The notes below the pieces were generated by a model that did no database searches, was not told the origin of the DNA, and saw only the letters and a list, made by a program, of their open reading frames with translations. DNA of 64,000 nt from Hydractinia symbiolongicarpus (taxonomy: Eukaryota > Cnidaria > Hydrozoa > Anthoathecata > Hydractiniidae): assembly GCF_029227915.1 (NCBI RefSeq), contig NC_079881.1, positions 27,567,501-27,631,500 of the forward strand. Direction: 5' to 3'. Shown in pieces: positions 11,545 to 25,164 of the stretch. The position numbers were made by a program, and so were the translations under genes. Numbering within the stretch: the first letter of the stretch is position 1; every line of letters begins with the position of its first letter.

Positions 11545-14500
11545 GTGAAAAGATAATTTAAAAAATCGTCCTGGAAATGAGTTTACTCACAGGGTACTTT
11601 CTTTGTATACATTCGACTATACGGGACAATCGGGTTTTCGTTTGCCGGCAATTAAACTTCTTTTAATCAGCGTGTTATCAAAAATGAAAACATTTTTGAA
11701 AACTACAAGTCTCATGGGCTTTAGTGGTTAAATAATAATTTAAAAAATCGTTTGGGAAATGAGTTTACTCCCTGGGTACTTTCTTTGTATACTTTTGACT
11801 ATACGGCCGAGTCTGGGATTTACGGGAAATCGCAGGTTTTCGTTTGCCGGCGATTAAACTTCTTTTATTCAGCGTCTCATCAAAAATGAAAACATTTTTG
11901 AAAACTACAAGTCTCATGCGATTTAGTGGTGAAAAGATATTTTAAAAAATCGTTCTGGAAATGAGTTTACTCACAGGGTACTTTCTTTGTATACATTCGA
12001 CTATACGGGACAAGCCCGGGATTTACGGGAAATCGCAGGTTTTCGTTTGCCGGCGATTAAACCTCTTTCATTAAGCGTCTCATTAAAAATGAAAACATTT
12101 TTGAGAACTACAAGTCTCATTCGTTCTAGTGGTGCAGAAATAATTTGAAAAATCGTTCGGGAAATCAGTTTACTCCTTGGGTACTTTCTTTATATACATT
12201 CAACTATACCGGCCAAGCCCGGGATTTACGGGAAATCGCGGGTTTTCGTTTGCCGGCGATTAAACTTCTTTTATTCAGCGTCTCATCAAAAATGAAAACA
12301 AGTTTAAAAACTACAAGTCTCATGCGTTTTAGTGGTGAAAAGATAATTTAAAAAATCGTCCTGGAAATGAGTTTACTCACAGGGTACTTTCTTTGTATAC
12401 ATTCGACTATACGGGACAATCCCTGGATTTACGGGAAATCGCAGGTTTTCGTTTGCCGGCGATTAAACCTCTTTCATTAAGCGTCTCATTAAAAATGAAA
12501 ACATTTTTGAGAACTACAAGTCTCATTCGTTCTAGTGGTGCAGAAATAATTGGAAAAATCGTTCGGGAAATCAGTTTACTCATTGGGTACTTTCTTTATA
12601 TACATTCAACTATACGTGCCAAGCCCGGGATTTACGGGAATGCTCGGGTTTTCGTTTGCCGGCGATTAAGCTTCTTTTACTGAGCGTCTCATCAAAAATG
12701 AAAACATTTTTGAAAACTACAAGTCTCATGCGTTTTAGTGGTGAAAAGATAATTTAAAAAATCGTTCTGGAAATGAGTTTACTCACAGGGTACTTTCTTT
12801 GTATACATTCGACTATACGGGACAAGCCCGGGATTTACGGGAAATCGCAGGTTTTCGTTTGCCGGCGATTAAACCTCTTTCATTAAGCGTCTCATTAAAA
12901 ATGAAAACATTTTTGAGAACTACAAGTCTCATTCGTTCTAGTGGTGCAGAAATAATTTGAAAAATCGTTCGGGAAATCAGTTTACTCCTTGGGTACTTTC
13001 TTTATATACATTCAACTATACCGGCCAAGCCCGGGATTTACGGGAAATCGCGGGTTTTCGTTTGCCGGCGATTAAACTTCTTTTATTCAGCGTCTCATCA
13101 AAAATGAAAACAAGTTTAAAAACTACAAGTCTCATGCGTTTTAGTGGTGAAAAAATAATTTAAAAAATCGTTCGGGAAATGAGTTTACTCCCTGTGTACT
13201 TTCTTTGTATACTTTTGACTATACGGGCCGAGTCTGAGATTTACGGGAAATCGCAGGTTTTCGTTTGCCGGTGGTTAAACTTCTTTTATTCAGCGTCTCA
13301 TCAAAAATGAAAACATTTTTGAAAACTACAAGTCTCATGCGATTTAGTGGTGAAAAGATAATTTAAAAAATCGTTCTGGAAATGAGTTTACTCCTTGGGT
13401 ACTTTCTTTATATACATTCAACTATACCGGCCAAGCCCGGGATTTACGGGAAATCGCGGGTTTTCGTTTGCCGGCGATTAAACTTCTTTTATTCAGCGTC
13501 TCATCAAAAATGAAAACAAGTTTAAAAACTACAAGTCTCATGCGTTTTAGTGGTGAAAAAATAATTTAAAAAATCGTTCGGGAAATGAGTTTACTCCCTG
13601 GGTACTTTCTTTTTATACTTTTGACTCTACGGGCTAAGCCCGGGATTTACGGGAAATCGCGGGTTTTCGTTTGCCGGCGATTAAACTTCTTTTATTCAGC
13701 GTCTCATCAAAAATGAAATCGTTTTTATAAACTACAAGTCTCATGGGCTTTAGTGGTGAAAAAATAATTTAAAAAATCGTTCGGTAAATGAGTTTACTCC
13801 CTGGGTACTTTCTTTGTATACTTTTGACTATACGGGCCAAGCCCGGGATTTACGGGAAATCGCGGGTTTTCGTTTGCCGGCAATTAAACTTCTTTTAATC
13901 AGCGTCTTATCAAAAATGAAAACATTTTTGAAAACTACAAGTCTCATGGGCTTTAGTGGTTAAATAATAATTTAAAAAATCGTTTGGGAAATGAGTTTAC
14001 TCCCTGGGTACTTTCTTTGTATACTTTTGACTATACGGCCGAGTCTGGGATTTACGGGAAATCGCAGGTTTTCGTTTGCCGGCGATTAAACTTCTTTTAT
14101 TCAGCGTCTCATCAAAAATGAAAACATTTTTGAAAACTACAAGTCTCATGCGATTTAGTGGTGAAAAGATATTTTAAAAAATCGTTCTGGAAATGAGTTT
14201 ACTCACAGGGTACTTTCTTTGTATACAATCGACTATACGGGACAAGCCCGGGATTTACGGGAAATCGCAGGTTTTCGTTTGCCGGCAATTAAACCTCTTT
14301 CATTAAGCGTCTCATTAAAAATGAAAACATTTTTGAGAACTACAAGTCTCATTCGTTCTAGTGGTGCAGAAATAATTTGAAAAATCGTTCGGGAAATCAG
14401 TTTACTCCTTGGGTACTTTCTTTATATACATTCAACTATACCGGCCAAGCCCGGGATTTACGGGAAATCGCGGGTTTTCGTTTGCCGGCGATTAAACTTC

Positions 14501-14985
14501 TTTTATTCAGCGTCTCATCAAAAATGAAAACAAGTTTAAAAACTACAAGTCTCATGCGTTTTAGTGGTGAAAAAATAATTTAAAAAATCATTCGGGAAAT
14601 GAGTTTACTCCCTGGGTACTTTCTTTTTATACTTTTGACTCTACGGGCTAAGCCCGGGATTTACGGGAAATCGCGGGTTTTCGTTTGCCGGCGATTAAAC
14701 TTCTTTTATTCAGCGTCTCATCAAAAATGAAATCGTTTTTGAAAACTACAAGTCTTACGCGTTTTAGTGGTGAAAAAATAATTTAAAAAATCGTTCGGTA
14801 AATGAGTTTACTCCCTGGGTACTTTCTTTGTATACTTTTGACTATACGGGCCAAGCCCGGGATTTACGGGAAATCGCAGGTTTTCGTTTGCCGGCGATTA
14901 AACCTCTTTCATTAAGCGTCTCATTAAAAATGAAAACATTTTTGAGAACTACAAGTCTCATTCGTTCTAGTGGTGCAGAAATAAT

Positions 14986-15391
14986 TTGAAAAATCGTTCG
15001 GGAAATCAGTTTACTCCTTGGGTACTTTCTTTATATACATTCAACTATACGGGCCAAGCCCGGGATTTACGGGAAATCGCGGGTTTTCTTTTGCCGGCGA
15101 TTAAACTTCTTTTATTCAGCGTCTCATCAAAAATGAAAACATTTTTGAAAACTACAAGTCTCATGCGATTTAGTGGTGAAAAGATAATTTAAAAAATCGT
15201 TCTGGAAATGAGTTTACTCACAGGGTACTTTCTTTGTATACATTCGACTATACGGGACAAGCCCGGGATTTACGGGAAATCGCAGGTTTTCGTTTGCCGG
15301 CGATTAAACCTCTTTCATTAAGCGTCTCATTAAAAATGAAAACATTTTTGAGAACTACAAATCTCATTCGTTCTAGTGGTGCAGAAATAAT
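14986..15391 (+). repeat. Extra 406-bp dimer in copy 2 of the left block
   Basis: Alignment of the two large blocks needs a two-monomer insertion here, because the shift changes from 10,326 to 10,732. The extra dimer carries the marks of the units at 5,675-6,080 and 16,407-16,812: GGTTTTCTTTTGCC, GAAAAGATAATTT and ACTACAAATCTCATTCG. The following unit at 15,392 also has the ATACCGGCC of 6,081 and not the ATACGGGCC of 4,660. An unequal exchange or gene-conversion tract from the neighbouring block explains this. Loss from copy 1 is the alternative. Confidence 0.75.
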
Positions 15392-18300
15392 TTGAAAAAT
15401 CGTTCGGGAAATCAGTTTACTCCTTTGGTACTTTCTTTATATACATTCAACTATACCGGCCAAGCCCGGGATTTACGGGAAATCGCGGGTTTTCGTTTGC
15501 CGGCAATTAAACTTCTTTTATTCAGCGTCTCATCAAAAATGAAAACAAGTTTAAAAACTACAAGTCTCATGCGTTTTAGTGGTGAAAAAATAATTTAAAA
15601 AATCGTTCGGGAAATGAGTTTACTCCCTGGGTACTTTCTTTTTATACTTTTGACTCTACGGGCTAAGCCCGGGATTTACGGGAAATCGCGGGTTTTCGTT
15701 TGCCGGCGATTAAACTTCTTTTATTCAGCGTCTCATCAAAAATGAAATCGTTTTTGAAAACTACAAGTCTTATGCGTTTTAGTGGTGAAAAAATAATTTA
15801 AAAAATCGTTCGGTAAATGAGTTTACTCCCTGGGTACTTTCTTTGTATACTTTTGACTATACGGGCCAAGCCCGGGATTTACGGGAAATCGCGGGTTTTC
15901 GTTTGCCGGCGATTAAACTTCTTTTATTCAGCGTCTCATCAAAAATGAAAACAAGTTTAAAAACTACAAGTCTCATGCGTTTTAGTGGTGAAAAAATAAT
16001 TTAAAAAATCGTTCGGGAAATGAGTTTACTCCCTGGGTACTTTCTTTTTATACTTTTGACTCTACGGGCTAAGCCCGGGATTTACGGGAAATCGCGGGTT
16101 TTCGTTTGCCGGCGATTAAACTTCTTTTATTCAGCGTCTCATCAAAAATGAAATCGTTTTTGAAAACTACAAGTCTTACGCGTTTTAGTGGTGAAAAAAT
16201 AATTTAAAAAATCGTTCGGTAAATGAGTTTACTCCCTGGGTACTTTCTTTGTATACTTTTGACTATACGGGCCAAGCCCGGGATTTACGGGAAATCGCAG
16301 GTTTTCGTTTGCCGTCGATTAAACCTCTTTCATTAAGCGTCTCATTAAAAATGAAAACATTTTTGAGAACTACAAGTCTCATTCGTTCTAGTGGTGCAGA
16401 AATAATTTGAAAAATCGTTCGGGAAATCAGTTTACTCCTTGGGTACTTTCTTTATATACATTCAACTATACGGGCCAAGCCCGGGATTTACGGGAAATCG
16501 CGGGTTTTCTTTTGCCGGCGATTAAACTTCTTTTATTCAGCGTCTCATCAAAAATGAAAACATTTTTGAAAACTACAAGTCTCATGCGATTTAGTGGTGA
16601 AAAGATAATTTAAAAAATCGTTCTGGAAATGAGTTTACTCACAGGGTACTTTCTTTGTATACATTCGACTATACGGGACAAGCCCGGGATTTACGGGAAA
16701 TCGCAGGTTTTCGTTTGCCGGCGATTAAACCTCTTTCATTAAGCGTCTCATTAAAAATGAAAACATTTTTGAGAACTACAAATCTCATTCGTTCTAGTGG
16801 TGCAGAAATAATTTGAAAAATCGTTCGGGAAATCAGTTTACTCCTTTGGTACTTTCTTTATATACATTCAACTATACCGGCCAAGCCCGGGATTTACGGG
16901 AAATCGCGGGTTTTCGTTTGCCGGCAATTAAACTTCTTTTATTCAGCGTCTCATCAAAAATGAAAACAAGTTTAAAAACTACAAGTCTCATGCGTTTTAG
17001 TGGTGAAAAAATAATTTAAAAAATCGTTCGGGAAATGAGTTTACTCCCTGGGTACTTTCTTTTTATACTTTTGACTCTACGGGCTAAGCCCGGGATTTAC
17101 GGGAAATCGCGGGTTTTCGTTTGCCGGCGATTAAACTTCTTTTATTCAGCGTCTCAGCAAAAATGAAATCGTTTTTGAAAACTACAAGTCTTATGCGTTT
17201 TAGTGGTGAAAAAATAATTTAAAAAATCGTTCGGTAAATGAGTTTACTCCCTGGGTACTTTCTTTGTATACTTTTGACTATACGGGCCAAGCCCGGGATT
17301 TACGGGAAATCGCGGGTTTTCGTTTGCCGGCGATTAAACTTCTTTTAATCAGCGTCTTATCAAAAATGAAAACATTTTTGAAAACTACAAGTCTCATGGG
17401 CTTTAGTGGTTAAATAATAATTTAAAAAATCGTCCTGGAAATGAGTTTACTCACAGGGTACTTTCTTTGTATACATTCCACTATACGGGACAAGCCCGGG
17501 ATTTACGGGAAATCGCAGGTTTTCGTTTGCCGGCGATTAAACCTCTTTCATTAAGCGTCTCATTTAAAATGGAAACATTTTTGAGAACTACAAGTCTCAT
17601 TCGTTCTAGTGGTGCAGAAATAATTTGAAAAATCGTTCGGGAAATCAGTTTACTCCTTGGGTACTTTCTTTATATACATTCAACTATACGGGCCAAGCCC
17701 GGGATTTACGGGAAATCGCGGGTTTTCGTTTGCCGGCGATTAAACTTCTTTTATTCAGCGTCTCATCAAAAATGAAAACAAGTTCAAAAACTACAAGTCT
17801 CATGCGTTTTAGTGGTGAAAAAATAATTTAAAAAATCGTTCGGGAAATGAGTTTACTCCCTGGGTACTTTCTTTTTATACTTTTGACTATACGGGCCAAG
17901 CCCGGGATTTACGGGAAATCGCGGGTTTTCGTTTGCCGGCGATTAAACTTCTTTTATTCAGCGTCTCATCAAAAATGAAAACATTTTTGAAAACTACGAG
18001 TCTCATACGTTTTAGTGGTGCAGAAATAATTGGAAAAATCGTTCGGGAAATCAATTTACTTATTGGGTACTTTCTTTATATACATTCAACTATACGTGCC
18101 AAGCCCGGGATTTACGGGAAATCGCGGGTTTTCGTTTGCCGGCGATTAAACTTCTTTTACTGAGCGTCTCATCAAAAATGAAAACATTTTTGAAAACTAC
18201 AAGTCTCATGCGATTTAGTGGTGAAAAGATAATTTAAAAAATCGTCCTGGAAATGAGTTTACTCACAGGGTACTTTCTTTGTATACATTCGACTATACGG

Positions 18301-20848
18301 GACAATCCCGGGATTTACGGGAAATCGCAGGTTTTCGTTTGCCGGCGATTAAACCTCTTTCATTAAGCGTCTCATTAAAAATGAAAACATTTTTGAGAAC
18401 TACAAGTCTCATTCGTTCTAGTGGTGCAGAAATAATTTGAAAAATCGTTCGGGAAATCAGTTTACTCCTTGGGTACTTTCTTTATATACATTCAACTATA
18501 CGGGCCAAGCCCGGGATTTACGGGAAATCGCGGGTTTTCGTTTGCCGGCGATTAAACTTCTTTTATTCAGCGTCTCATCAAAAATGAAAACAAGTTCAAA
18601 AACTACAAGTCTCATGCGTTTTAGTGGTGAAAAAATAATTTAAAAAATCGTTCGGGAAATGAGTTTACTCCCTGGGTACTTTCTTTTTATACTTTTGACT
18701 ATACGGGCCAAGCCCGGGATTTACGGGAAATCGCGGGTTTTCGTTTGCCGGCGATTAAACTTCTTTTATTCAGCGTCTCATCAAAAATGAAAACATTTTT
18801 GAAAACTATGAGTCTCATACGTTTTAGTGGTGCAGAAATAATTGGAAAAATCGTTCGGGAAATCAGTTTACTCATTGGGTACTTTCTTTATATACATTCA
18901 ACTATACGTGCCAAGCCCGGGATTTACGGGAAATCGCGGGTTTTCGTTTGCCGGCGATTAAACTTCTTTTACTGAGCGTCTCATCAAAAATGAAAACATT
19001 TTTGAAAACTACAAGTCTCATGCGTTTTAGTGTTGAAAAAATAATTTAAAAAATCGTTCGGGAAATGAGTTTACTCCCTGTGTACTTTCTTTGTATACAT
19101 TTGACTACACGGGCCAAGCCCGGGATTTACGGGAAATGGCGGGTTTTCGTTTGCCGACGATTAAACTTCTTTTAATCAGCGTCTCATCAAAAATGAAAAC
19201 ATTTTTGAAAACTACAAGTCTCATGGGCTTTAGTGGTTAAATAATAATTTAAAAAATCGTTCGGGAAATGAGTTTACTCCCTGGGTACTTTTTTGTATAC
19301 ATTTGACTAAACGGGCCAAGCCCGGGATTTACGGGAAATGGCGGGTTTTCGTTTGCCGGTGATTAAAGTTCTTTTATTCAGCGTCTCATCAAAAATGAAA
19401 ACATTTTTGAAAACTACAAGTCTTATGCGATTTAGTGGTGAAAAGATAATTTAAAAAATCGTTCTGGAAATGAGTTTACTCACAGGCTACTTTCTTTGTA
19501 TACATTTGACTATACGGACAAGCCCGGGATTTACGGGAAATCGCAGGTTTTCGTTTGCCGGCGATTAAACCTCTTTCATTAAGCGTCTCATTAAAATTGA
19601 AACATTTTTGAGAACTACAAGTCTCATTCGTTCTAGTGGTGCAGAAATAATTTGAAGAATCGTTCGGGAAATCAGTTTACTCCTTGGGTACTTTCTTTAT
19701 ATACATTCAACTATACCGGCCAAGCCCGGGATTTACGGGAAATCGCTGGTTTCCGTTTGCCGGCGATTAAACTTCTTTTAATCAGCGTCTCATCAAAAAT
19801 GAAAACAAGTTTAAAAACTACAAGTCTCATGCGTTTTAGTGGTGAAAAAATAATTTAAAAAATCGTTCGGGAAATGAGTTTACTCCCTGGGTACTTTCTT
19901 TTTATACTTTTGACTATACGGGCTAAGCCCGGGATTTACGGGAAATCGCGGGTTTTCGTTTGCCGGCGATTAAACTTCTTTTATTCAGCGTCTCATCAAA
20001 AATGAAATATTTTTGAAAACTACAAGTCTTATGCGTTTTAGTGGTGAAAAAATAATTTAAAAAATCGTTCTGGAAATGAGTTTACTCACATGGTACTTTC
20101 TTTGTATACTTTTGGCTATACGGGCCGAGTCTGGAATTTACGGGAAATCGCAGGTTTTCGTTTGCCGGCGATTAAACTTCTTTTATTCAGCGTCTCATCA
20201 AAAATGAAAACAGTTTTGAAAACTACAAGTCTCATGCGATTTAGTGGTGAAAAGATAATTTAAAAAATCGTTGTGGAAATGAGTTTACTCACAGGGTACT
20301 TTCTTTGTATACATTCCACTATACGGGACAAGCCCGGGATTTACGGGAAATCGCGGGTTTTCGTTTGCCGGCAATTAAACCTCTTTCATTAAGCGTCTCA
20401 TTAAAAATGAAAACATTTTTGAAAACTACGAGTCTCATACGTTCTAGTGGTGCAGAAATAATTGGAAAAATCGTTCGGGAAATCAGTTTACTCATTGGGT
20501 ACTTTCTTTATATACATTCAACTATACGTGCCAAGCCCGGGATTTACGGGAAATCGCGGGTTTTCGTTTGCCGGCGATTAAACTTCTTTTACTGAGCGTC
20601 TCATCAAAAATGAAAACATTTTTGAAAACTACAAGTCTCATGCGTTTTAGTGGTGAAAAAATAATTTAAAAAATCGTTCGGGAAATGAGTTTACTCCCTG
20701 TGTACTTTCTTTGTATACTTTTGACTATACGGGCCGAGTCTGGGATTTACGGGAAATCGCAGGTTTTCGTTTGCCGGCGATTAAACTTCTTTTATTCAGC
20801 GTCTCATCAAAAATGAAAACATTTTTGAAAACTACAAGTCTCATGCGA

Positions 20849-22675
20849 TTTAGTGGTGAAAAGATAATTTAAAAAATCGTTCTGGAAATGAGTTTACTCA
20901 CAGGGTACTTTCTTTGTATACATTCCACTATACGGGACAAGCCCGGTATTTACGGGAAATCGCGGGTTTTCGTTTGCCGGCGATTAAACCTCTTTCATTA
21001 AGCGTCTCATTAAAAATGAAAACATTTTTGAAAACTACGAGTCTCATACGTTCTAGTGGTGCAGAAATAATTTGAAAAATCGTTCGGGAAATCAGTTAAC
21101 TCCTTGGGTACTTTCTTTATATACATTCAACTATACGGGCCAAGCCCGGGATTTACGGGAAATCGCGGGTTTTCGTTTGCCGGCGATTAAACTTCTTTTA
21201 TTCAGCGTCTCATCAAAAATGAAAACAAGTTCAAAAACTACAAGTCTCATGCGTTTTAGTGGTGAAAAAATAATTTAAAAAATCGTTCGGGAAATGAGTT
21301 TACTCCCTGGGTACTTTCTTTTTATACTTTTGACTATACGGGCAAAGCCCGGGATTTACGGGAAATCGCGGGTTTTCGTTTGCCGGCGATTAAACTTCTT
21401 TTATTCAGCGTCTCATCAAAAATAAAAACATTTTTGAAAACTACGAGTCTCATACGTTTTAGTGGTGCAGAAATAATTGGAAAAATCGTTCGGGAAATCA
21501 ATTTACTTATTGGGTACTTTCTTTATATACATTCAACTATACGTGCCAAGCCCGGGATTTACGGGAAATCGCGGGTTTTCGTTTGCCGGCGATTAAACTT
21601 CTTTTACTGAGCGTCTCATCAAAAATGAAAACATTTTTGAAAACTACAAGTCTAATGCGTTTTAGTGGTGAAAAAATAATTTAAAAAATCGTTCGGGAAA
21701 TGAGTTTACTCCCTGGGTACTTTCTTTTTATACTTTTGACTATACGGGCTAAGCCCGGGATTTACGGGAAATCGCGGGTTTTCGTTTGCCGGCGATTAAA
21801 CCTCTTTCATTAAGCGTCTCATTAAAAATGAAAACATTTTTGAGAACTACAAGTCTCATTCGTTCTAGTGGTGCAGAAATAATTGGAAAAATCGTTCGGG
21901 AAATCAGTTTACTCATTGGGTACTTTCTTTATAAACATTCAACTATACGTGCCAAGCCCGGGATTTACGGAAAATCGCGGGTTTTCGTTTGCCGGCGATT
22001 AAACTTCTTTTACTGAGCGTCTCATCAAGAATGAAAACATTTTTGAAAACTACAAGTCTCATGCGTTTTAGTGGTGAAAAAATAATTTAAAAAATCGTTC
22101 GGGAAATGAGTTTACTCCCTGTGTACTTTCTTTGTATACATTTGACTACACGGGCCAAGCCCGGGATTTACGGGAAATGGCGGGTTTTTGTTTGCCGGCG
22201 ATTAAACTTCTTTTAATCAGCGTCTCATCAAAAATGAAAACATTTTTAAAAACTACAAGTCTCATGGGCTTTAGTGGTTAAATAATAATTTAAAAAATCG
22301 TTCGGGAAAAGAGTTTACTCCCTGGGTACTTTCTTTGTATAATTTTGACTATACGGGCCGAGTCTGGGATTTACGGGAAATCGCAGGTTTTCGTTTGCCG
22401 GCGATTAAACTTCTTTTATTCAGCGTCTCATCAAAAATGAAAACATTTTTGAAAACTACGAGTCTCATACGTTCTAGTGGTGCAGAAATAATTGGAAAAA
22501 TCGTTCGGGAAATCAGTTTACTCATTGGGTACTTTCTTTATATACATTCAACTATACGTGCCAAGCACGGGATTTACGGGAAATCGCGGGTTTTCGTTTG
22601 CCGGCGATTAAACTTCTTTTATTCAGCGTCTCATCAAAAATGAAAACAAGTTCAAAAACTACAAGTCTCATGCGT
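20849..22675 (+). repeat. 1,827-bp higher-order repeat (9 monomers), copy 1
   Basis: Bases 20,849-22,633 match 22,676-24,460 with a constant shift of 1,827, nine times 203. I saw about four substitutions by eye, near 21,345, 21,368, 21,424 and 21,652. The left end lies at the CATGCGATTTAG/CATGCGTTTTAG difference. The last ~42 bp of the period diverge (CAAGTTCAAAAAC against CATTTTTTAAAAC), which suggests a secondary patch. The block overlaps the end of the left 10.7-kb copy. Confidence 0.88.
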
Positions 22676-24502
22676 TTTAGTGGTGAAAAGATAATTTAAA
22701 AAATCGTTCTGGAAATGAGTTTACTCACAGGGTACTTTCTTTGTATACATTCCACTATACGGGACAAGCCCGGTATTTACGGGAAATCGCGGGTTTTCGT
22801 TTGCCGGCGATTAAACCTCTTTCATTAAGCGTCTCATTAAAAATGAAAACATTTTTGAAAACTACGAGTCTCATACGTTCTAGTGGTGCAGAAATAATTT
22901 GAAAAATCGTTCGGGAAATCAGTTAACTCCTTGGGTACTTTCTTTATATACATTCAACTATACGGGCCAAGCCCGGGATTTACGGGAAATCGCGGGTTTT
23001 CGTTTGCCGGCGATTAAACTTCTTTTATTCAGCGTCTCATCAAAAATGAAAACAAGTTCAAAAACTACAAGTCTCATGCGTTTTAGTGGTGAAAAAATAA
23101 TTTAAAAAATCGTTCGGGAAATGAGTTTACTCCCTGGGTACTTTCTTTTTATACTTTTGACTATACGGGCCAAGCCCGGGATTTACGGGAAATCGCGGTT
23201 TTTCGTTTGCCGGCGATTAAACTTCTTTTATTCAGCGTCTCATCAAAAATGAAAACATTTTTGAAAACTACGAGTCTCATACGTTTTAGTGGTGCAGAAA
23301 TAATTGGAAAAATCGTTCGGGAAATCAATTTACTTATTGGGTACTTTCTTTATATACATTCAACTATACGTGCCAAGCCCGGGATTTACGGGAAATCGCG
23401 GGTTTTCGTTTGCCGGCGATTAAACTTCTTTTACTGAGCGTCTCATCAAAAATGAAAACATTTTTGAAAACTACAAGTCTCATGCGTTTTAGTGGTGAAA
23501 AAATAATTTAAAAAATCGTTCGGGAAATGAGTTTACTCCCTGGGTACTTTCTTTTTATACTTTTGACTATACGGGCTAAGCCCGGGATTTACGGGAAATC
23601 GCGGGTTTTCGTTTGCCGGCGATTAAACCTCTTTCATTAAGCGTCTCATTAAAAATGAAAACATTTTTGAGAACTACAAGTCTCATTCGTTCTAGTGGTG
23701 CAGAAATAATTGGAAAAATCGTTCGGGAAATCAGTTTACTCATTGGGTACTTTCTTTATAAACATTCAACTATACGTGCCAAGCCCGGGATTTACGGAAA
23801 ATCGCGGGTTTTCGTTTGCCGGCGATTAAACTTCTTTTACTGAGCGTCTCATCAAGAATGAAAACATTTTTGAAAACTACAAGTCTCATGCGTTTTAGTG
23901 GTGAAAAAATAATTTAAAAAATCGTTCGGGAAATGAGTTTACTCCCTGTGTACTTTCTTTGTATACATTTGACTACACGGGCCAAGCCCGGGATTTACGG
24001 GAAATGGCGGGTTTTTGTTTGCCGGCGATTAAACTTCTTTTAATCAGCGTCTCATCAAAAATGAAAACATTTTTAAAAACTACAAGTCTCATGGGCTTTA
24101 GTGGTTAAATAATAATTTAAAAAATCGTTCGGGAAAAGAGTTTACTCCCTGGGTACTTTCTTTGTATAATTTTGACTATACGGGCCGAGTCTGGGATTTA
24201 CGGGAAATCGCAGGTTTTCGTTTGCCGGCGATTAAACTTCTTTTATTCAGCGTCTCATCAAAAATGAAAACATTTTTGAAAACTACGAGTCTCATACGTT
24301 CTAGTGGTGCAGAAATAATTGGAAAAATCGTTCGGGAAATCAGTTTACTCATTGGGTACTTTCTTTATATACATTCAACTATACGTGCCAAGCACGGGAT
24401 TTACGGGAAATCGCGGGTTTTCGTTTGCCGGCGATTAAACTTCTTTTATTCAGCGTCTCAACAAAAATGAAAACATTTTTTAAAACTACAAGTCTCATGC
24501 GA
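22676..24502 (+). repeat. 1,827-bp higher-order repeat (9 monomers), copy 2
   Basis: This second copy abuts the first. Private marks are present in both, including AGTTAACTCC (21,096 and 22,923), TATAAACATTC (21,931 and 23,758), CATCAAGAATG and the TATAATTTTGAC unit with CAAGCACGGG. The junction near 22,640-22,680 joins an A-type tail (ACAAGTTCAAAAAC) to a C-type head (GAAAAGATAATTT), an order I do not see as normal. It is therefore a likely recombination junction. Confidence 0.87.
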
Positions 24503-25164
24503 TTTAGTGGTGAAAAGATAATTTAAAAAATCGTTCTGGAAATGAGTTTACTCACAGGGTACTTTCTTTATATACATTCCACTATACGGGACAAGACAGG
24601 GATTTACGGGAAATCGCGGGTTTTCGTTTGCCGGCGATTAAACCTCTTTCATTAAGCGTCTCATTAAAAATGAAAACATTTTTGAGAACTACAAGTCTCA
24701 TTCGTTCTAGTGGTGCAGAAATAATTGGAAAAATCGTTCGGGAAATCAGTTTACTCATTGGGTACTTTCTTTATATACATTCAACTATACGTGCCAAGCC
24801 CGGGATTTACGGAAAATCGCGGGTTTTCGTTTGCCGGCGATTAAACTTCTTTTACTGAGCGTCTCATCAAGAATGAAAACATTTTTGAAAACTACAAGTC
24901 TCATGCGTTTTAGTTGTGAAAAAATAATTTAAAAAATCGTTCGGGAAATGAGTTTACTCCCTGGGTACTTTCTTTGTATACTTTTGACTATACGGGCCGA
25001 GTCTGGGATTTACGGGAAATCGCAGGTTTTCGTTTGCCGGCGTTTAAACCTCCTTCATTAAGCGTCTCATTAAAAATGAAAACATTTTTGAGAACTACAA
25101 GTCTCATTCGTTCTAGTGGTGCAGAAATAATTTGAAAAATCGTTCGGGAAATCAGTTTACTCCT
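24503..25164 (+). repeat. Connecting satellite units between two duplications
   Basis: These about three monomers are A', B and C-like units related to 21.8-22.0 and 31.7-32.0 kb. They include GGGACAAGACAGGG, CATCAAGAATG, TTTTAGTTGTG and the GCGTTTAAACCTCCTTC variant. I see no separate element here. Confidence 0.75.

Larger units (their letters stand above)
10232..20963 (+). repeat. ~10.7-kb higher-order block, copy 2
   Basis: This is the second copy of the left block and abuts the first with no spacer. It is 406 bp, two monomers, longer than copy 1. Rare private marks are shared at equivalent places. They include a 21-bp core deletion (near 1,300 and 11,630), TCATTCGGG (4,263 and 14,589), AGTCTTACGCG (4,430 and 14,755), GTTGCC-type core changes, and the near-8.5-kb TACTTTTTTG contraction (also near 19.3 kb). 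The near identity shows a very recent event or a region of strong homogenisation. Confidence 0.9.
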
